This document shows, piece after piece, positions 7,560-15,306 of a DNA stretch of 34,338 nucleotides. The translations under genes were made by a program, and so were the position numbers. Below the pieces are notes generated by a model, which was not told the origin of the DNA, searched no databases, and was given only the letters and a program-made list of their open reading frames with translations. The stretch is from Paracoccus sp. MKU1 (GTDB lineage: Bacteria > Pseudomonadota > Alphaproteobacteria > Rhodobacterales > Rhodobacteraceae): positions 1 to 34,338 of the forward strand of contig NZ_LLWQ01000033.1 of NCBI RefSeq assembly GCF_001447385.1. Direction: 5' to 3'. Each line of letters begins with the position of its first letter. The first letter of the stretch is position 1.

Positions 7560-8624
7560 TCAGTGCCGCTCGGGCGGGCCGTCGCGGGTGTTGCGCATCA
7601 AGCTCCGGTAAGCTTGGGGCGTGCGGCCGGTCGCCGCCAGGAAGGCGCGCATGAAATGGCCGAGCCCGCTGTAACCCAGCAAGCCGGCGATCTCGGTCAC
7701 CGGGCGATCGCCCTCGCGCAACGCCTGGGTCGCGCATTGCAGCCGCAGGTCATAGAGCAGGTCGAGCGCGCTGCGACCCCGGTTCAGGCGGCAGGCGCGG
7801 TCGAGCTGTGCCAGTGAGCAGCCCAGCCGCCGCGCCATCTCGGCAATGGTCTGGTTCGAGGGCAGCTCCGCCCGTGCCAGTTGCAGGAAGCGTCCGGTCA
7901 GCGCCCGCGCCTCGGCCAGCCCGGCGGAGGCCGGGTCGGACCGGCCGGGGCGGTCGTCGAGCCGCGACAGCACCGCCGCGATCTGAGCGATCTGGCAGGC
8001 GGTCGCCGGATCGTGCGTCGGTCCCGATGCCAGGGCAAACATGGACGCATCAAGCAGGGCTGCATCCCCCGTCGCCGGCAGGCCGTGGCTGAAGCTCCGG
8101 GGCAGCGATTGGCCCTGGCACAGGGCGGGTGGGATCAGCAGCGCCAGGCCCCGAACCTCGGGCGGCGGTTTCAGGGAAAAGGCCGTGCCCGCCGGGATGA
8201 AGGCGATGCGCCCGGCCGGCAGCACGTGGTTATGGCGGGGAAACATGATCGTGGCCAGGCCGCCGGTCGGGCGAAGCAGCACATGGTCGCCACGGACCCG
8301 GGGACCCGGCGGTGCGGTCCGGCTTCGCACCGCCCCGCCCCAGTGAAAGCCGGCAAGCGGGATCAGGCGCAATCCGTCGCCCGGGCGGCTGACTGGCAGC
8401 GGCCGGGATGGGGGCGAGGACAGCGGCGCCGCTGCTTGGGCCGGCCCGGTCACGGCGACGGCCAGGACCGGGGGCGGGCTGGTGAGGGTGGTCGGCGGCC
8501 CAGCCGCTTCCGGTCGCGGATCGGTTTCCGCCGGTTCCAGGATCGTCCCGACGGTGATGCCGGCGACGATGAGGCGCGCCACGGCCGGATCGGGCGGGAC
8601 TGGGGCATGGCGGGCTTCATTCAT
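7560..8624 (-). CDS. AraC family transcriptional regulator
   Basis: 354 residues. The C-terminal 100 residues carry the paired helix-turn-helix of AraC/XylS proteins: a first helix pair around IAEMARRLGCSLAQLDRACR, a linker with LYDLRLQCATQALREG, and a second pair around VTEIAGLLGYSGLGHFMRAF followed by the family-typical GRTPQAYR. The N-terminal half (about 90-200) has a cupin-like pattern (HVLLRPTGG, FIPAGTAFSL) that could sense a ligand. The first 85 residues are Pro/Ala-rich and look unstructured. The start is the only reasonable ATG, but its ribosome site is weak, so the true start could be internal. The gene stands alone downstream of an AT-rich spacer, and its target is not evident here; divergent or neighbouring regulation of the secretion locus is possible but unsupported. 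Confidence 0.85.
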   Translation of the reverse strand: MNEARHAPVPPDPAVARLIVAGITVGTILEPAETDPRPEAAGPPTTLTSPPPVLAVAVTGPAQAAAPLSSPPSRPLPVSRPGDGLRLIPLAGFHWGGAVRSRTAPPGPRVRGDHVLLRPTGGLATIMFPRHNHVLPAGRIAFIPAGTAFSLKPPPEVRGLALLIPPALCQGQSLPRSFSHGLPATGDAALLDASMFALASGPTHDPATACQIAQIAAVLSRLDDRPGRSDPASAGLAEARALTGRFLQLARAELPSNQTIAEMARRLGCSLAQLDRACRLNRGRSALDLLYDLRLQCATQALREGDRPVTEIAGLLGYSGLGHFMRAFLAATGRTPQAYRSLMRNTRDGPPERH

Positions 8625-8690
8625 CAGGCGCGGCTTTCAGCGAATCCATGATGAAAGGCTATCCTTATGACGTGAGTTCAAGAAGGATAT

Positions 8691-8696
8691 ATTCTA
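8691..8696 (-). promoter_or_regulatory. Candidate -10 element for the AraC-type gene
   Basis: The spacer 8625-8752 is strikingly AT-rich for this window. Read on the minus strand it holds TAGAAT (5 of 6 matches to the sigma-70 -10 box) 66 bases before the AraC start, with only a weak -35 upstream. The start point could equally use other AT-rich hexamers nearby. Confidence 0.3.
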
Positions 8697-8752
8697 CCCA
8701 TGATTGATATTTGATTAATATGTCGTATCTTCGCCGCAGGGCCTTGCAAGGC

Positions 8753-9649
8753 TCAGCCGCCGATGTCGATCCGGCGCCAGTCGCGCATGCGGCCGCGGAA
8801 GAAGCTGCGCTGTGCCTTGGCATATTGCCGGGTGGCGATGACCGCGCGCCCGGCGGCCTCGTCGAGGTCAATCCGGCCTAGCAGATGCGCCACGAGCTCC
8901 GGCGCGCCGATGGCCTTTGCCCAAAGCGCATCGGGGTTCCAATGCGGCAGCACCGCGCGCACCTCCTCCAGCGCGCCTTGCTTCAGCATCACGTGGAAGC
9001 GGCGGGCGATGCGCTCGGCCAGCCAGTCGCGATCCGGGTCCAGCACCAGCAGATGCGCCGCTGCGGGATCGATCAGCGGCGGCGGCGTCTCGGCCTGCCA
9101 GGCGGCGATGCCGCGCCCGGTCGTGGTCAGGACTTCCCAGGCACGCTGGACACGCACCGGGTTTCTCAGGTCGATGCGCGCGCGGGTGAGCGAATCGAGG
9201 GCCTCGATCATGCGCGCCAGCCCGCCGGGCTCGCGCACCAGCTGGTCGGCCTGGGCGCGGATCTCGGGCGGGGTCGGGGGAATCACCGCCAGCCCGCGGC
9301 TGAGCGCGTTCAGATAGAGCCCGGTGCCGCCGGTCACGATCAGCCGGCCGGCGCCCGAATCCATCAGCGCGGCGACCTCGGCCAGCCAGGCGCCGACGGA
9401 ATAGGCGCGATCCGGGGTGACATGGCCGTAAAGCGCATGCGGGGCGCGGGCCTCGTCCTCGGCCGGGGGGCGGGCGGTCAGCACGCGCCAGCAGGACCAG
9501 ACCTGCAAGGCATCGGCATTGACGATGGTGCCGCCCTGTCGCTCGGCGATCTCCAGCGCCAGGGCGGATTTGCCGCTGGCGGTCGGCCCGGCGATCAGCA
9601 CGGGACGGGCGGGATCCAGCTCGGCCAGGATCGGGTGACGCAGGGTCAT
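8753..9649 (-). CDS. miaA: tRNA dimethylallyltransferase
   Basis: 298 residues. The enzyme transfers a dimethylallyl group from DMAPP to A37 of tRNAs reading UNN codons; dxr in the same window feeds the isoprenoid pathway that makes the donor. The P-loop GPTASGKS is at residues 21-28, followed by the family's substrate region ([10 protein letters not shown]) and [19 protein letters not shown]. The C-terminal part ends with the conserved [16 protein letters not shown] stretch. The ATG at 9649 follows the first in-frame possibility; the frame is open further upstream but across the intergenic region. Transcribed divergently from pyrH with an 87-bp spacer. Confidence 0.95.
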   Translation of the reverse strand: MTLRHPILAELDPARPVLIAGPTASGKSALALEIAERQGGTIVNADALQVWSCWRVLTARPPAEDEARAPHALYGHVTPDRAYSVGAWLAEVAALMDSGAGRLIVTGGTGLYLNALSRGLAVIPPTPPEIRAQADQLVREPGGLARMIEALDSLTRARIDLRNPVRVQRAWEVLTTTGRGIAAWQAETPPPLIDPAAAHLLVLDPDRDWLAERIARRFHVMLKQGALEEVRAVLPHWNPDALWAKAIGAPELVAHLLGRIDLDEAAGRAVIATRQYAKAQRSFFRGRMRDWRRIDIGG

Positions 9650-9670
9650 TTCAGGACCAGTCGGCGGCGG

Positions 9671-9699
9671 TTGAACATGGGGCCTATTTGCGACATTTT
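9671..9699 (+). promoter_or_regulatory. Candidate promoter for pyrH
   Basis: TTGAAC (9671-9676) and CATTTT (9694-9699) are separated by 17 bases in the short spacer between divergent miaA and pyrH. The -35 is good and the -10 weak, which is common in alphaproteobacteria. Confidence 0.35.
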
Positions 9700-9736
9700 G
9701 CCCGGCAATGAAACTGCCGCAAAAAAGGTGACCCCC

Positions 9737-10471
9737 ATGTCGGAAAGCGCGTCCAAGACCCCCGGAAGCTATTCGCGCGTGATGCTGAAGATTTCGGGCG
9801 AGGCGCTCATGGGGGATCAGGGCTACGGCCTGCACCCGCCGACCGTCGCCCGCATCGCGCAGGAGGTCAAATCCGTCCATGACATGGGCGTCGAGATCTG
9901 CATGGTCATCGGCGGCGGCAACATCTTCCGCGGGCTTCAGGGCAGCGCCCAGGGCATGGAGCGGGCGACCGCCGACTACATGGGCATGCTCGCCACGGTG
10001 ATGAACGCGCTGGCTATGCAGGCGGCGCTGGAGGCGCTGAAGATCCATACCCGGGTGATCTCGGCCATCCGCATGGACGAGGTGGCCGAGCCCTATATCC
10101 GCCGCCGCGCCGTCCGCCACCTGGAAAAGAAGCGCGTCTGCATCTTTGCCGCCGGCACCGGCAACCCCTATTTCACCACCGACACCGCCGCGACCCTGCG
10201 CGCCAACGAGATGAATTGCGAGGCGATCTTCAAGGGCACCAAGGTCGACGGCGTCTATGACAAGGATCCGAACAAGTTCGCGGATGCCAAGCGCTACGAG
10301 GACGTGACCTATGACGAGGTGCTGCAAAAGCACTTGGGGGTGATGGATGCCTCGGCCATCGCGCTGGCCCGCGACAACGACCTGCCGATCATCGTGTTCT
10401 CGCTGGACGAGCCGGGCGGTTTCCGCGGAATTCTGGCCGGCACCGGCACATATACGCGCGTGCATGGCTGA
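9737..10471 (+). CDS. pyrH: UMP kinase
   Basis: 244 residues, the usual length. It phosphorylates UMP to UDP in pyrimidine nucleotide synthesis and belongs to the amino-acid-kinase fold, acting as a hexamer in the cytoplasm. Visible motifs are [10 protein letters not shown] near the N-terminus, [11 protein letters not shown], and [16 protein letters not shown] in the nucleotide-binding half, plus [13 protein letters not shown] 9737 has aaaggtg 6 nt upstream; the frame is open far upstream but that part is the shadow of miaA. It is first in a series with frr, uppS, cdsA, dxr, rseP, bamA and ompH. Confidence 0.97.
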   Translation: MSESASKTPGSYSRVMLKISGEALMGDQGYGLHPPTVARIAQEVKSVHDMGVEICMVIGGGNIFRGLQGSAQGMERATADYMGMLATVMNALAMQAALEALKIHTRVISAIRMDEVAEPYIRRRAVRHLEKKRVCIFAAGTGNPYFTTDTAATLRANEMNCEAIFKGTKVDGVYDKDPNKFADAKRYEDVTYDEVLQKHLGVMDASAIALARDNDLPIIVFSLDEPGGFRGILAGTGTYTRVHG

Positions 10472-10551
10472 AAAGCCCCTATAGGCTTTGCCATGCGGGC
10501 CGGGCTCGGCTAAAAGCCCTGAAAACCACAGCACAGAGGCCATGATCGAGC

Positions 10552-11115
10552 ATGTCCGACGAGATCGAGATCGACACCGACGACCTGGAACGCCGCATGA
10601 AGGGCGCGATGGAATCCCTGCGCCATGAATTCGCCTCGCTGCGCACCGGCCGCGCCTCGGCCAGCATGGTCGAGCCGATCATGGTCGATGCCTATGGCTC
10701 GCCCACGCCGATCAACCAGATCGGCACGGTGAACGTGCCCGAGCCGCGCATGGTCACGATCAACATCTGGGACAAGGCGCTGGTCGGCAAGGCCGAGAAG
10801 GCGATCCGCGAATCGGGCCTGGGCATCAACCCGCAGCTGAACGGCACCATCATCATGCTGCCGATCCCCGAGCTGAACGAGGAGCGCCGGCGCGAGCTGA
10901 CCCGCGTCGCCGCTCAATATGCCGAGCACGCCCGCGTCGCCATCCGCAACGTGCGCCGCGACGGCATGGACCAGATCAAGAAGGCCAAGGGCTCGGGCAT
11001 GTCCGAGGACGACCAGAAGTTCTGGGAAGGCGCGGTGCAGGAACTGACCGACAAGATGATCGCCTCGGTGGACCAGGCGCTTGAGGCGAAGCAAGCCGAA
11101 ATCATGCAGGTCTGA
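10552..11115 (+). CDS. frr: Ribosome recycling factor
   Basis: 187 residues, the family norm. RRF works with EF-G to split post-termination ribosomes. Conserved stretches are [21 protein letters not shown] near the N-terminus, [25 protein letters not shown] in the middle, [19 protein letters not shown], and the helical [14 protein letters not shown] segment. The ATG at 10552 is preceded by a modest agaggc. The gene lies 80 bp after pyrH, and a short aaagcc/ggcttt hairpin (10472-10489) occurs in that gap. Three bases separate its stop from uppS. Confidence 0.97.
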   Translation: MSDEIEIDTDDLERRMKGAMESLRHEFASLRTGRASASMVEPIMVDAYGSPTPINQIGTVNVPEPRMVTINIWDKALVGKAEKAIRESGLGINPQLNGTIIMLPIPELNEERRRELTRVAAQYAEHARVAIRNVRRDGMDQIKKAKGSGMSEDDQKFWEGAVQELTDKMIASVDQALEAKQAEIMQV

Positions 11116-11118
11116 CGC

Positions 11119-11853
11119 ATGGCCGAGATCGCAGCCAGCCTGTCGAAATCCGGCGGAGGGGACCAGCGGCCCCGTCATGTCGCCATCATCATGGATGGCA
11201 ACGGCCGCTGGGCCAAGAACCGTGGCTGGCCGCGACTGGTCGGGCATCGGCGCGGCGCCGAGCGCGTCAAGCAGATCGTGCGCGCCTGTCCCGACCTGGG
11301 CGTCAACTGGCTGACGGTCTATGCCTTCTCGACCGAGAACTGGAAACGCTCGACCGAGGAGGTGCTGGGCCTGATGGGCATCTTTGCCCGCTATATCGAG
11401 CGCGAGGCCGACGGGCTGTCTGCCGAGGGCGTGCGCATGCGCTTCATCGGCGGGCGCGAGCGGCTGGAGCCCAAGCTGCAACGGCTGATGGCCGGGATCG
11501 AGGCGCGCACCGCCGGCAATACCCGGCTGAACCTGACCGTGGCGATCAATTACGGCGGCCGGGACGAGTTGACCCGGGCCGCGGCCCGGCTGGCGGCCCG
11601 CATCGCCCGGGGCGAGGTGGCCGAGCCGACCGAGACCGACCTGGCCGATTGCCTGGACACCGCCGGCCATCCCGACCCGGACTTGGTGATCCGCACCAGC
11701 GGCGAGACCCGGACCTCGAACTTCCTGCCCTTCCAGGCGGCTTATTCGGAATATGAGTTCACCCCCACGCTCTGGCCGGATTTCACGCCCGAGCATCTGG
11801 CCGAGATCCTCGACCGCTACGGGTTGCGCGACCGGCGCTTCGGCGGCGCATGA
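11119..11853 (+). CDS. uppS: Isoprenyl (undecaprenyl diphosphate) synthase
   Basis: 244 residues. The enzyme extends farnesyl diphosphate with isopentenyl diphosphate units to the C55 carrier lipid used for peptidoglycan and polysaccharide synthesis. HVAIIMDGNGRWAKNRG carries the catalytic Asp26; the family's FSTENWKRS, INYGGRDEL and IRTSGETRTSNFLPFQ motifs follow in order. The last motif is slightly divergent from the usual SGEQRLSNF form. It starts 3 nt after frr and overlaps cdsA by the ATGA at 11850-11853, so translation is likely coupled. Confidence 0.96.
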   Translation: MAEIAASLSKSGGGDQRPRHVAIIMDGNGRWAKNRGWPRLVGHRRGAERVKQIVRACPDLGVNWLTVYAFSTENWKRSTEEVLGLMGIFARYIEREADGLSAEGVRMRFIGGRERLEPKLQRLMAGIEARTAGNTRLNLTVAINYGGRDELTRAAARLAARIARGEVAEPTETDLADCLDTAGHPDPDLVIRTSGETRTSNFLPFQAAYSEYEFTPTLWPDFTPEHLAEILDRYGLRDRRFGGA

Positions 11854-12704
11854 GCGGGGACGGGCCGCAGCCGGGCCGGTTGCGCGGCGCCTTGCAGCGC
11901 GGGCGCGACAAATGGGCCGATCTCTGGCCGCGCCTGCTGTCGGGCGTCGTGCTGGCGGTGCTGGGGCTGCTGCTCCTGCTGTCCTCGGGGCTCTGGATCC
12001 GGCTGGGCGTCTCGGCCGTCATCGGGGTGATGATGTGGGAGCTGGCGCGGCTGACCGGCTGGCGCCACCCGGAATTCCACAGCCCGCGCCATCCGGTGCT
12101 GATCGCCATCCTGTCGGGGCTGGTGATGCTGGCTATGCTGGTGCTGCCCGGCGACTGGCCGATGGCATTGGTGCTGGTGCCGATGATCGCCGGCTGGCAC
12201 GGCACGCATGAACACGAACGCCCGGCCTATCTCCTGTTCACCCTGGCGATCCTGGGCGCGGGCTATGCGCTGGTGGTGATCCGCGAGGTGATGGGCCTGC
12301 CGACTCTGGCCTGGATTGTCGGTACCGTGGTGCTGTCCGACGTGCTGGGCTATTTCATCGGCCGCAAGCTGGGCGGGCCGCGCTTCTGGCCGGCGATTAG
12401 CCCCAAGAAGACCTGGAGCGGCACCATCGCCGGCTGGGCGGGCGCGCTGGTGCTGGCGCTGGTCCTGCTGCTGGCCGAGCTGGCGCCATGGCCGGTGCTG
12501 GTGCTGGGTCCGCTGATCGCGCTGGCCGGGCAGTTCGGCGACATCGCGGAAAGCTGGCTCAAGCGCCGGGTCGGGGTCAAGGACAGTTCCGAGCTGATCC
12601 CGGGCCATGGCGGGGCGATGGATCGGTTTGATGCCATGGCCGGGGCGTTGCTCTTGGCGCTGCTGCTGGTGATCGGTAATCTCTTACCCGTGATCGGAGG
12701 CTGA
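11850..12704 (+). CDS. cdsA: Phosphatidate cytidylyltransferase (CDP-diglyceride synthase)
   Basis: 284 residues, an integral membrane enzyme that makes CDP-diacylglycerol from CTP and phosphatidate, the branch point for bacterial phospholipids. Several hydrophobic helices run from about residue 30 on. The diagnostic C-terminal signature is present: PKKTWSGTIAGW, then AGQFGDIAESWLKRRVGVKD and SSELIPGHGGAMDRFDA. The start overlaps uppS by 4 nt, and dxr begins 4 nt downstream. A 26-residue charged leader precedes the first helix. Confidence 0.95.
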   Translation: MSGDGPQPGRLRGALQRGRDKWADLWPRLLSGVVLAVLGLLLLLSSGLWIRLGVSAVIGVMMWELARLTGWRHPEFHSPRHPVLIAILSGLVMLAMLVLPGDWPMALVLVPMIAGWHGTHEHERPAYLLFTLAILGAGYALVVIREVMGLPTLAWIVGTVVLSDVLGYFIGRKLGGPRFWPAISPKKTWSGTIAGWAGALVLALVLLLAELAPWPVLVLGPLIALAGQFGDIAESWLKRRVGVKDSSELIPGHGGAMDRFDAMAGALLLALLLVIGNLLPVIGG

Positions 12705-12708
12705 GAAG

Positions 12709-13881
12709 ATGCGCAGCATATCGGTGCTGGGCGCGACCGGATCGGTCGGTGAAAGCGCATTCGATCTGTTGATGCGGGCCGGCGGGCCCGAAAGCTTCGG
12801 CACCGTCGCGCTGACCGGCGGCACCAATGTCGCGCGCCTGGCCGAGATGGCCCGCGCCTTGCGGGCCGAGATCGCCGTCACCGCATGGCCGGAATGCCTG
12901 GCCGAGTTGCGCGCCGCGTTGGTCGGAAGCGGCATCGAGGCGGCGGCGGGGCCGCAGGCCGTGGCCGAGGCCGCCGCCCGCCCGGCGGACTGGACGCTGT
13001 CCGCCATCGTCGGCGCCGCCGGCCTGCCGCCGGGGCTCGAGGTGCTGGCACGGGGCGGCACGCTGGCGCTCGCCAACAAGGAGACGCTGGTCGCCGCCGG
13101 CCCGCTGGTCATGGCCCGCGCCCGCGAGACCGGCGCGCGCATCCTGCCGGTCGATTCGGAACATTCCGCGATTTTTCAGGCGCTTCAGGGTGAAGATCTC
13201 GAAACTGTCGAGCATGTGACCATCACCGCCTCGGGCGGCGCCTTTCGCGACTGGCCGCTGGAGCGGCTGGCACGCGCGACGGTGGCCGAGGCCAGTCGGC
13301 ACCCGAACTGGGCCATGGGCCAGCGTATCACCATCGACAGCGCCAGCATGTTCAACAAGGCGCTGGAGGTCATCGAGGCGCATGAGTTTTTCGGCCTCGG
13401 CACGGACCGTCTGCGGGTGCTGGTGCATCCGCAGTCGATCATCCACGCCATGGTGACGCATCGCGATGGCGGCAGCATCGCACATCTGGGGGCGCCGGAC
13501 ATGCGCCATGCCATCGGCTATGCGCTGAACTGGCCGGCGCGCGCCGTGTTGCCGGTGCCGGCGCTGGATCTGGCGGCGCTTGGCAGCCTGACCTTTGCGC
13601 AGCCGGACGAGGTGCGCTGGCCCGCGCTGCGGCTGGCCCGCGAAGCGATCGAGGCCGGCGGTGCTGCCGGCGCGGTGCTGAACGCCGCCAAGGAGCAGGC
13701 ATTGGACGATTTCATCGCCGGCCGCATCCGCTTTACCGACATGGCCCCGGCCGTCGAGCACGCGCTGGCTCTGGCCGCCGGCGAGGCCGGTTTCGCGCAA
13801 AGCCCGCGCGACCTGGACGAGGTGCTGCATTGGGACGGTTTCGCCCGGCGGGCGGCGGCGCAATGGCAGGGGGCGGCATGA
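12709..13881 (+). CDS. dxr: 1-deoxy-D-xylulose-5-phosphate reductoisomerase
   Basis: 390 residues; commits deoxyxylulose phosphate to the MEP isoprenoid pathway using NADPH and a divalent metal. The NADPH loop is GATGSVG (residues 8-14). LANKETLV, the metal-site PVDSEHSA, and NWAMGQRITIDSASMFNKALEVIEAH follow in order. Its products feed uppS upstream in this operon and the DMAPP used by miaA. The stop overlaps the start of rseP (ATGA). Also called ispC. Confidence 0.97.
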   Translation: MRSISVLGATGSVGESAFDLLMRAGGPESFGTVALTGGTNVARLAEMARALRAEIAVTAWPECLAELRAALVGSGIEAAAGPQAVAEAAARPADWTLSAIVGAAGLPPGLEVLARGGTLALANKETLVAAGPLVMARARETGARILPVDSEHSAIFQALQGEDLETVEHVTITASGGAFRDWPLERLARATVAEASRHPNWAMGQRITIDSASMFNKALEVIEAHEFFGLGTDRLRVLVHPQSIIHAMVTHRDGGSIAHLGAPDMRHAIGYALNWPARAVLPVPALDLAALGSLTFAQPDEVRWPALRLAREAIEAGGAAGAVLNAAKEQALDDFIAGRIRFTDMAPAVEHALALAAGEAGFAQSPRDLDEVLHWDGFARRAAAQWQGAA

Positions 13882-15203
13882 GCCTGGTTCTGGACATGAT
13901 GGGCGGTTTCCTGTGGACCGCGGCGGCCTTCATCGTGGCGCTATCGGTCATCGTCACCGTGCATGAATATGGCCATTACATCGTCGGCCGGCTGTGCGGC
14001 ATCAAGGCCGAGTGCTTTTCGCTGGGCTTCGGCCCACGGCTGATGGCACGCCGCGACCGGCATGGCACGCTGTGGCAGGTGGCGGCGATCCCGCTGGGCG
14101 GCTATGTGCGCTTTCTGGGCGATGCCGACGCGGCCAGCGCCGGTTCGGTGCCGGTCGAGCCGGCCCGCGCGCGCCAGAGCCTGACCGGCGCGCCGCTCTG
14201 GGCGCGCTTCGCCACCGTGGCGGCAGGGCCGGTATTCAACTTCGCGCTGTCGATCCTGGTCTTTGCCGGCATGGCGATCTGGCAGGGCCTGCCGGTGGAC
14301 GAGGTCGAGGTCGGCCGCCTGCACCCGACGCCGCCGGGCGTCGAGATGCAGTTGCAGCCCGGCGACCGCGTCCTGGCGCTGGACGGCCGGCCGGTTGCGA
14401 GCTGGCGCGATCTGCCGGAGGTGGCGGCCGAATTGCCCGCGCGGCCCAGCCATGACTGGACCGTGCTGCGCGACGGCGCCGAGATCACCGTGCCGGGCCC
14501 CGATCCGATGCCGCCCCTGGTCATCGGCCTCGCGCCACGCAGCCCGGCGGCCGCCGCGGGGTTGCAGCCGGGCGACGTGATCCTGGCCATCGACGGCGAA
14601 CCGGTCTCGCGCTTCGACGAGCTGCGCCAGCATGTGGCCGAGGCCGAGGGCCGCCCGGTCCTGCTGCGCGTCTGGCGCGAGGGCGAGGGCGAGGCCGATT
14701 ACACCTTGGCCGCGCGCGAACAGGACCTGCCCACCGACGAGGGCTATACCAGGCGCTGGCTGATCGGCGTGACCGGCGGCGGCACCTATTTCGAGCCGGC
14801 GACCCGCCCGGCCGGCATTCCCGAGGCGCTGGGGATCGGTGCCACCCGCACCTGGGATATCATCGCCTCGTCGGTCTCGGGCCTTTGGGCGATGATCACC
14901 GGGCAGATCGGCAGCTGCAATCTGGGCGGGGCGATTTCCATTGCCGAGACCACCGGACAGGCGGCCTCGGCGGGCGGCGGCAACTTCATCTGGTGGATCG
15001 CCGTGCTGTCGGCAGCCATCGGTTTCCTGAACCTGCTGCCGGTGCCGGTGCTCGATGGCGGGCATCTGATGTTCTATCTCTACGAGGCCGTGGCGGGGCG
15101 GCGACCGTCCGACCGGGTGATGGATATCCTGTCGGCGCTGGGGTTGGCGGCGGTGCTGTCGCTGATGGTTCTGGGCCTCACCAACGATCTTTTCTGCCCT
15201 TGA
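13878..15203 (+). CDS. rseP: RIP metalloprotease RseP (site-2 protease)
   Basis: 441 residues. An intramembrane zinc protease that cuts membrane-bound substrates such as anti-sigma factors in envelope stress signalling; the substrate here is unknown. HEYGH (29-33) and LDGGH (392-396) supply the zinc ligands in the first and later membrane helices. Between them lie PDZ-like domains (about 115-330), with AAGLQPGDVILAIDGEPV in the second. The C-terminal helices hold NLLPVPVLDGG. The ATG at 13878 overlaps the dxr stop; an upstream in-frame start would lie inside dxr. Confidence 0.95.
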   Translation: MSLVLDMMGGFLWTAAAFIVALSVIVTVHEYGHYIVGRLCGIKAECFSLGFGPRLMARRDRHGTLWQVAAIPLGGYVRFLGDADAASAGSVPVEPARARQSLTGAPLWARFATVAAGPVFNFALSILVFAGMAIWQGLPVDEVEVGRLHPTPPGVEMQLQPGDRVLALDGRPVASWRDLPEVAAELPARPSHDWTVLRDGAEITVPGPDPMPPLVIGLAPRSPAAAAGLQPGDVILAIDGEPVSRFDELRQHVAEAEGRPVLLRVWREGEGEADYTLAAREQDLPTDEGYTRRWLIGVTGGGTYFEPATRPAGIPEALGIGATRTWDIIASSVSGLWAMITGQIGSCNLGGAISIAETTGQAASAGGGNFIWWIAVLSAAIGFLNLLPVPVLDGGHLMFYLYEAVAGRRPSDRVMDILSALGLAAVLSLMVLGLTNDLFCP

Positions 15204-15217
15204 CGGGCGCTAGGCTT

Positions 15218-15247
15218 TTGACAGTGCGGCCCGCTTCGCGGTATCCA
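15218..15247 (+). promoter_or_regulatory. Candidate internal promoter upstream of bamA
   Basis: TTGACA (15218-15223) matches the -35 consensus exactly, and TATCCA (15242-15247) lies 18 bases downstream in the 103-bp gap between rseP and bamA. It could let bamA-ompH be transcribed independently of the upstream operon. Confidence 0.45.
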
Positions 15248-15306
15248 TCGGGGCAAATATGGCGGGGCCAACCCGCCGGGCAATGCATTACTCGCGAGGG
15301 GCGGCG

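Noticed and set aside
8885..9736. N-terminal extension of pyrH back to 8885
   Set aside because: That part is antisense to miaA. The ribosome site and the family alignment place the start at 9737.
10472..10489. Terminator between pyrH and frr
   Set aside because: The stem has only 6 bp and is not followed by a T run, so at most it is a weak attenuator.
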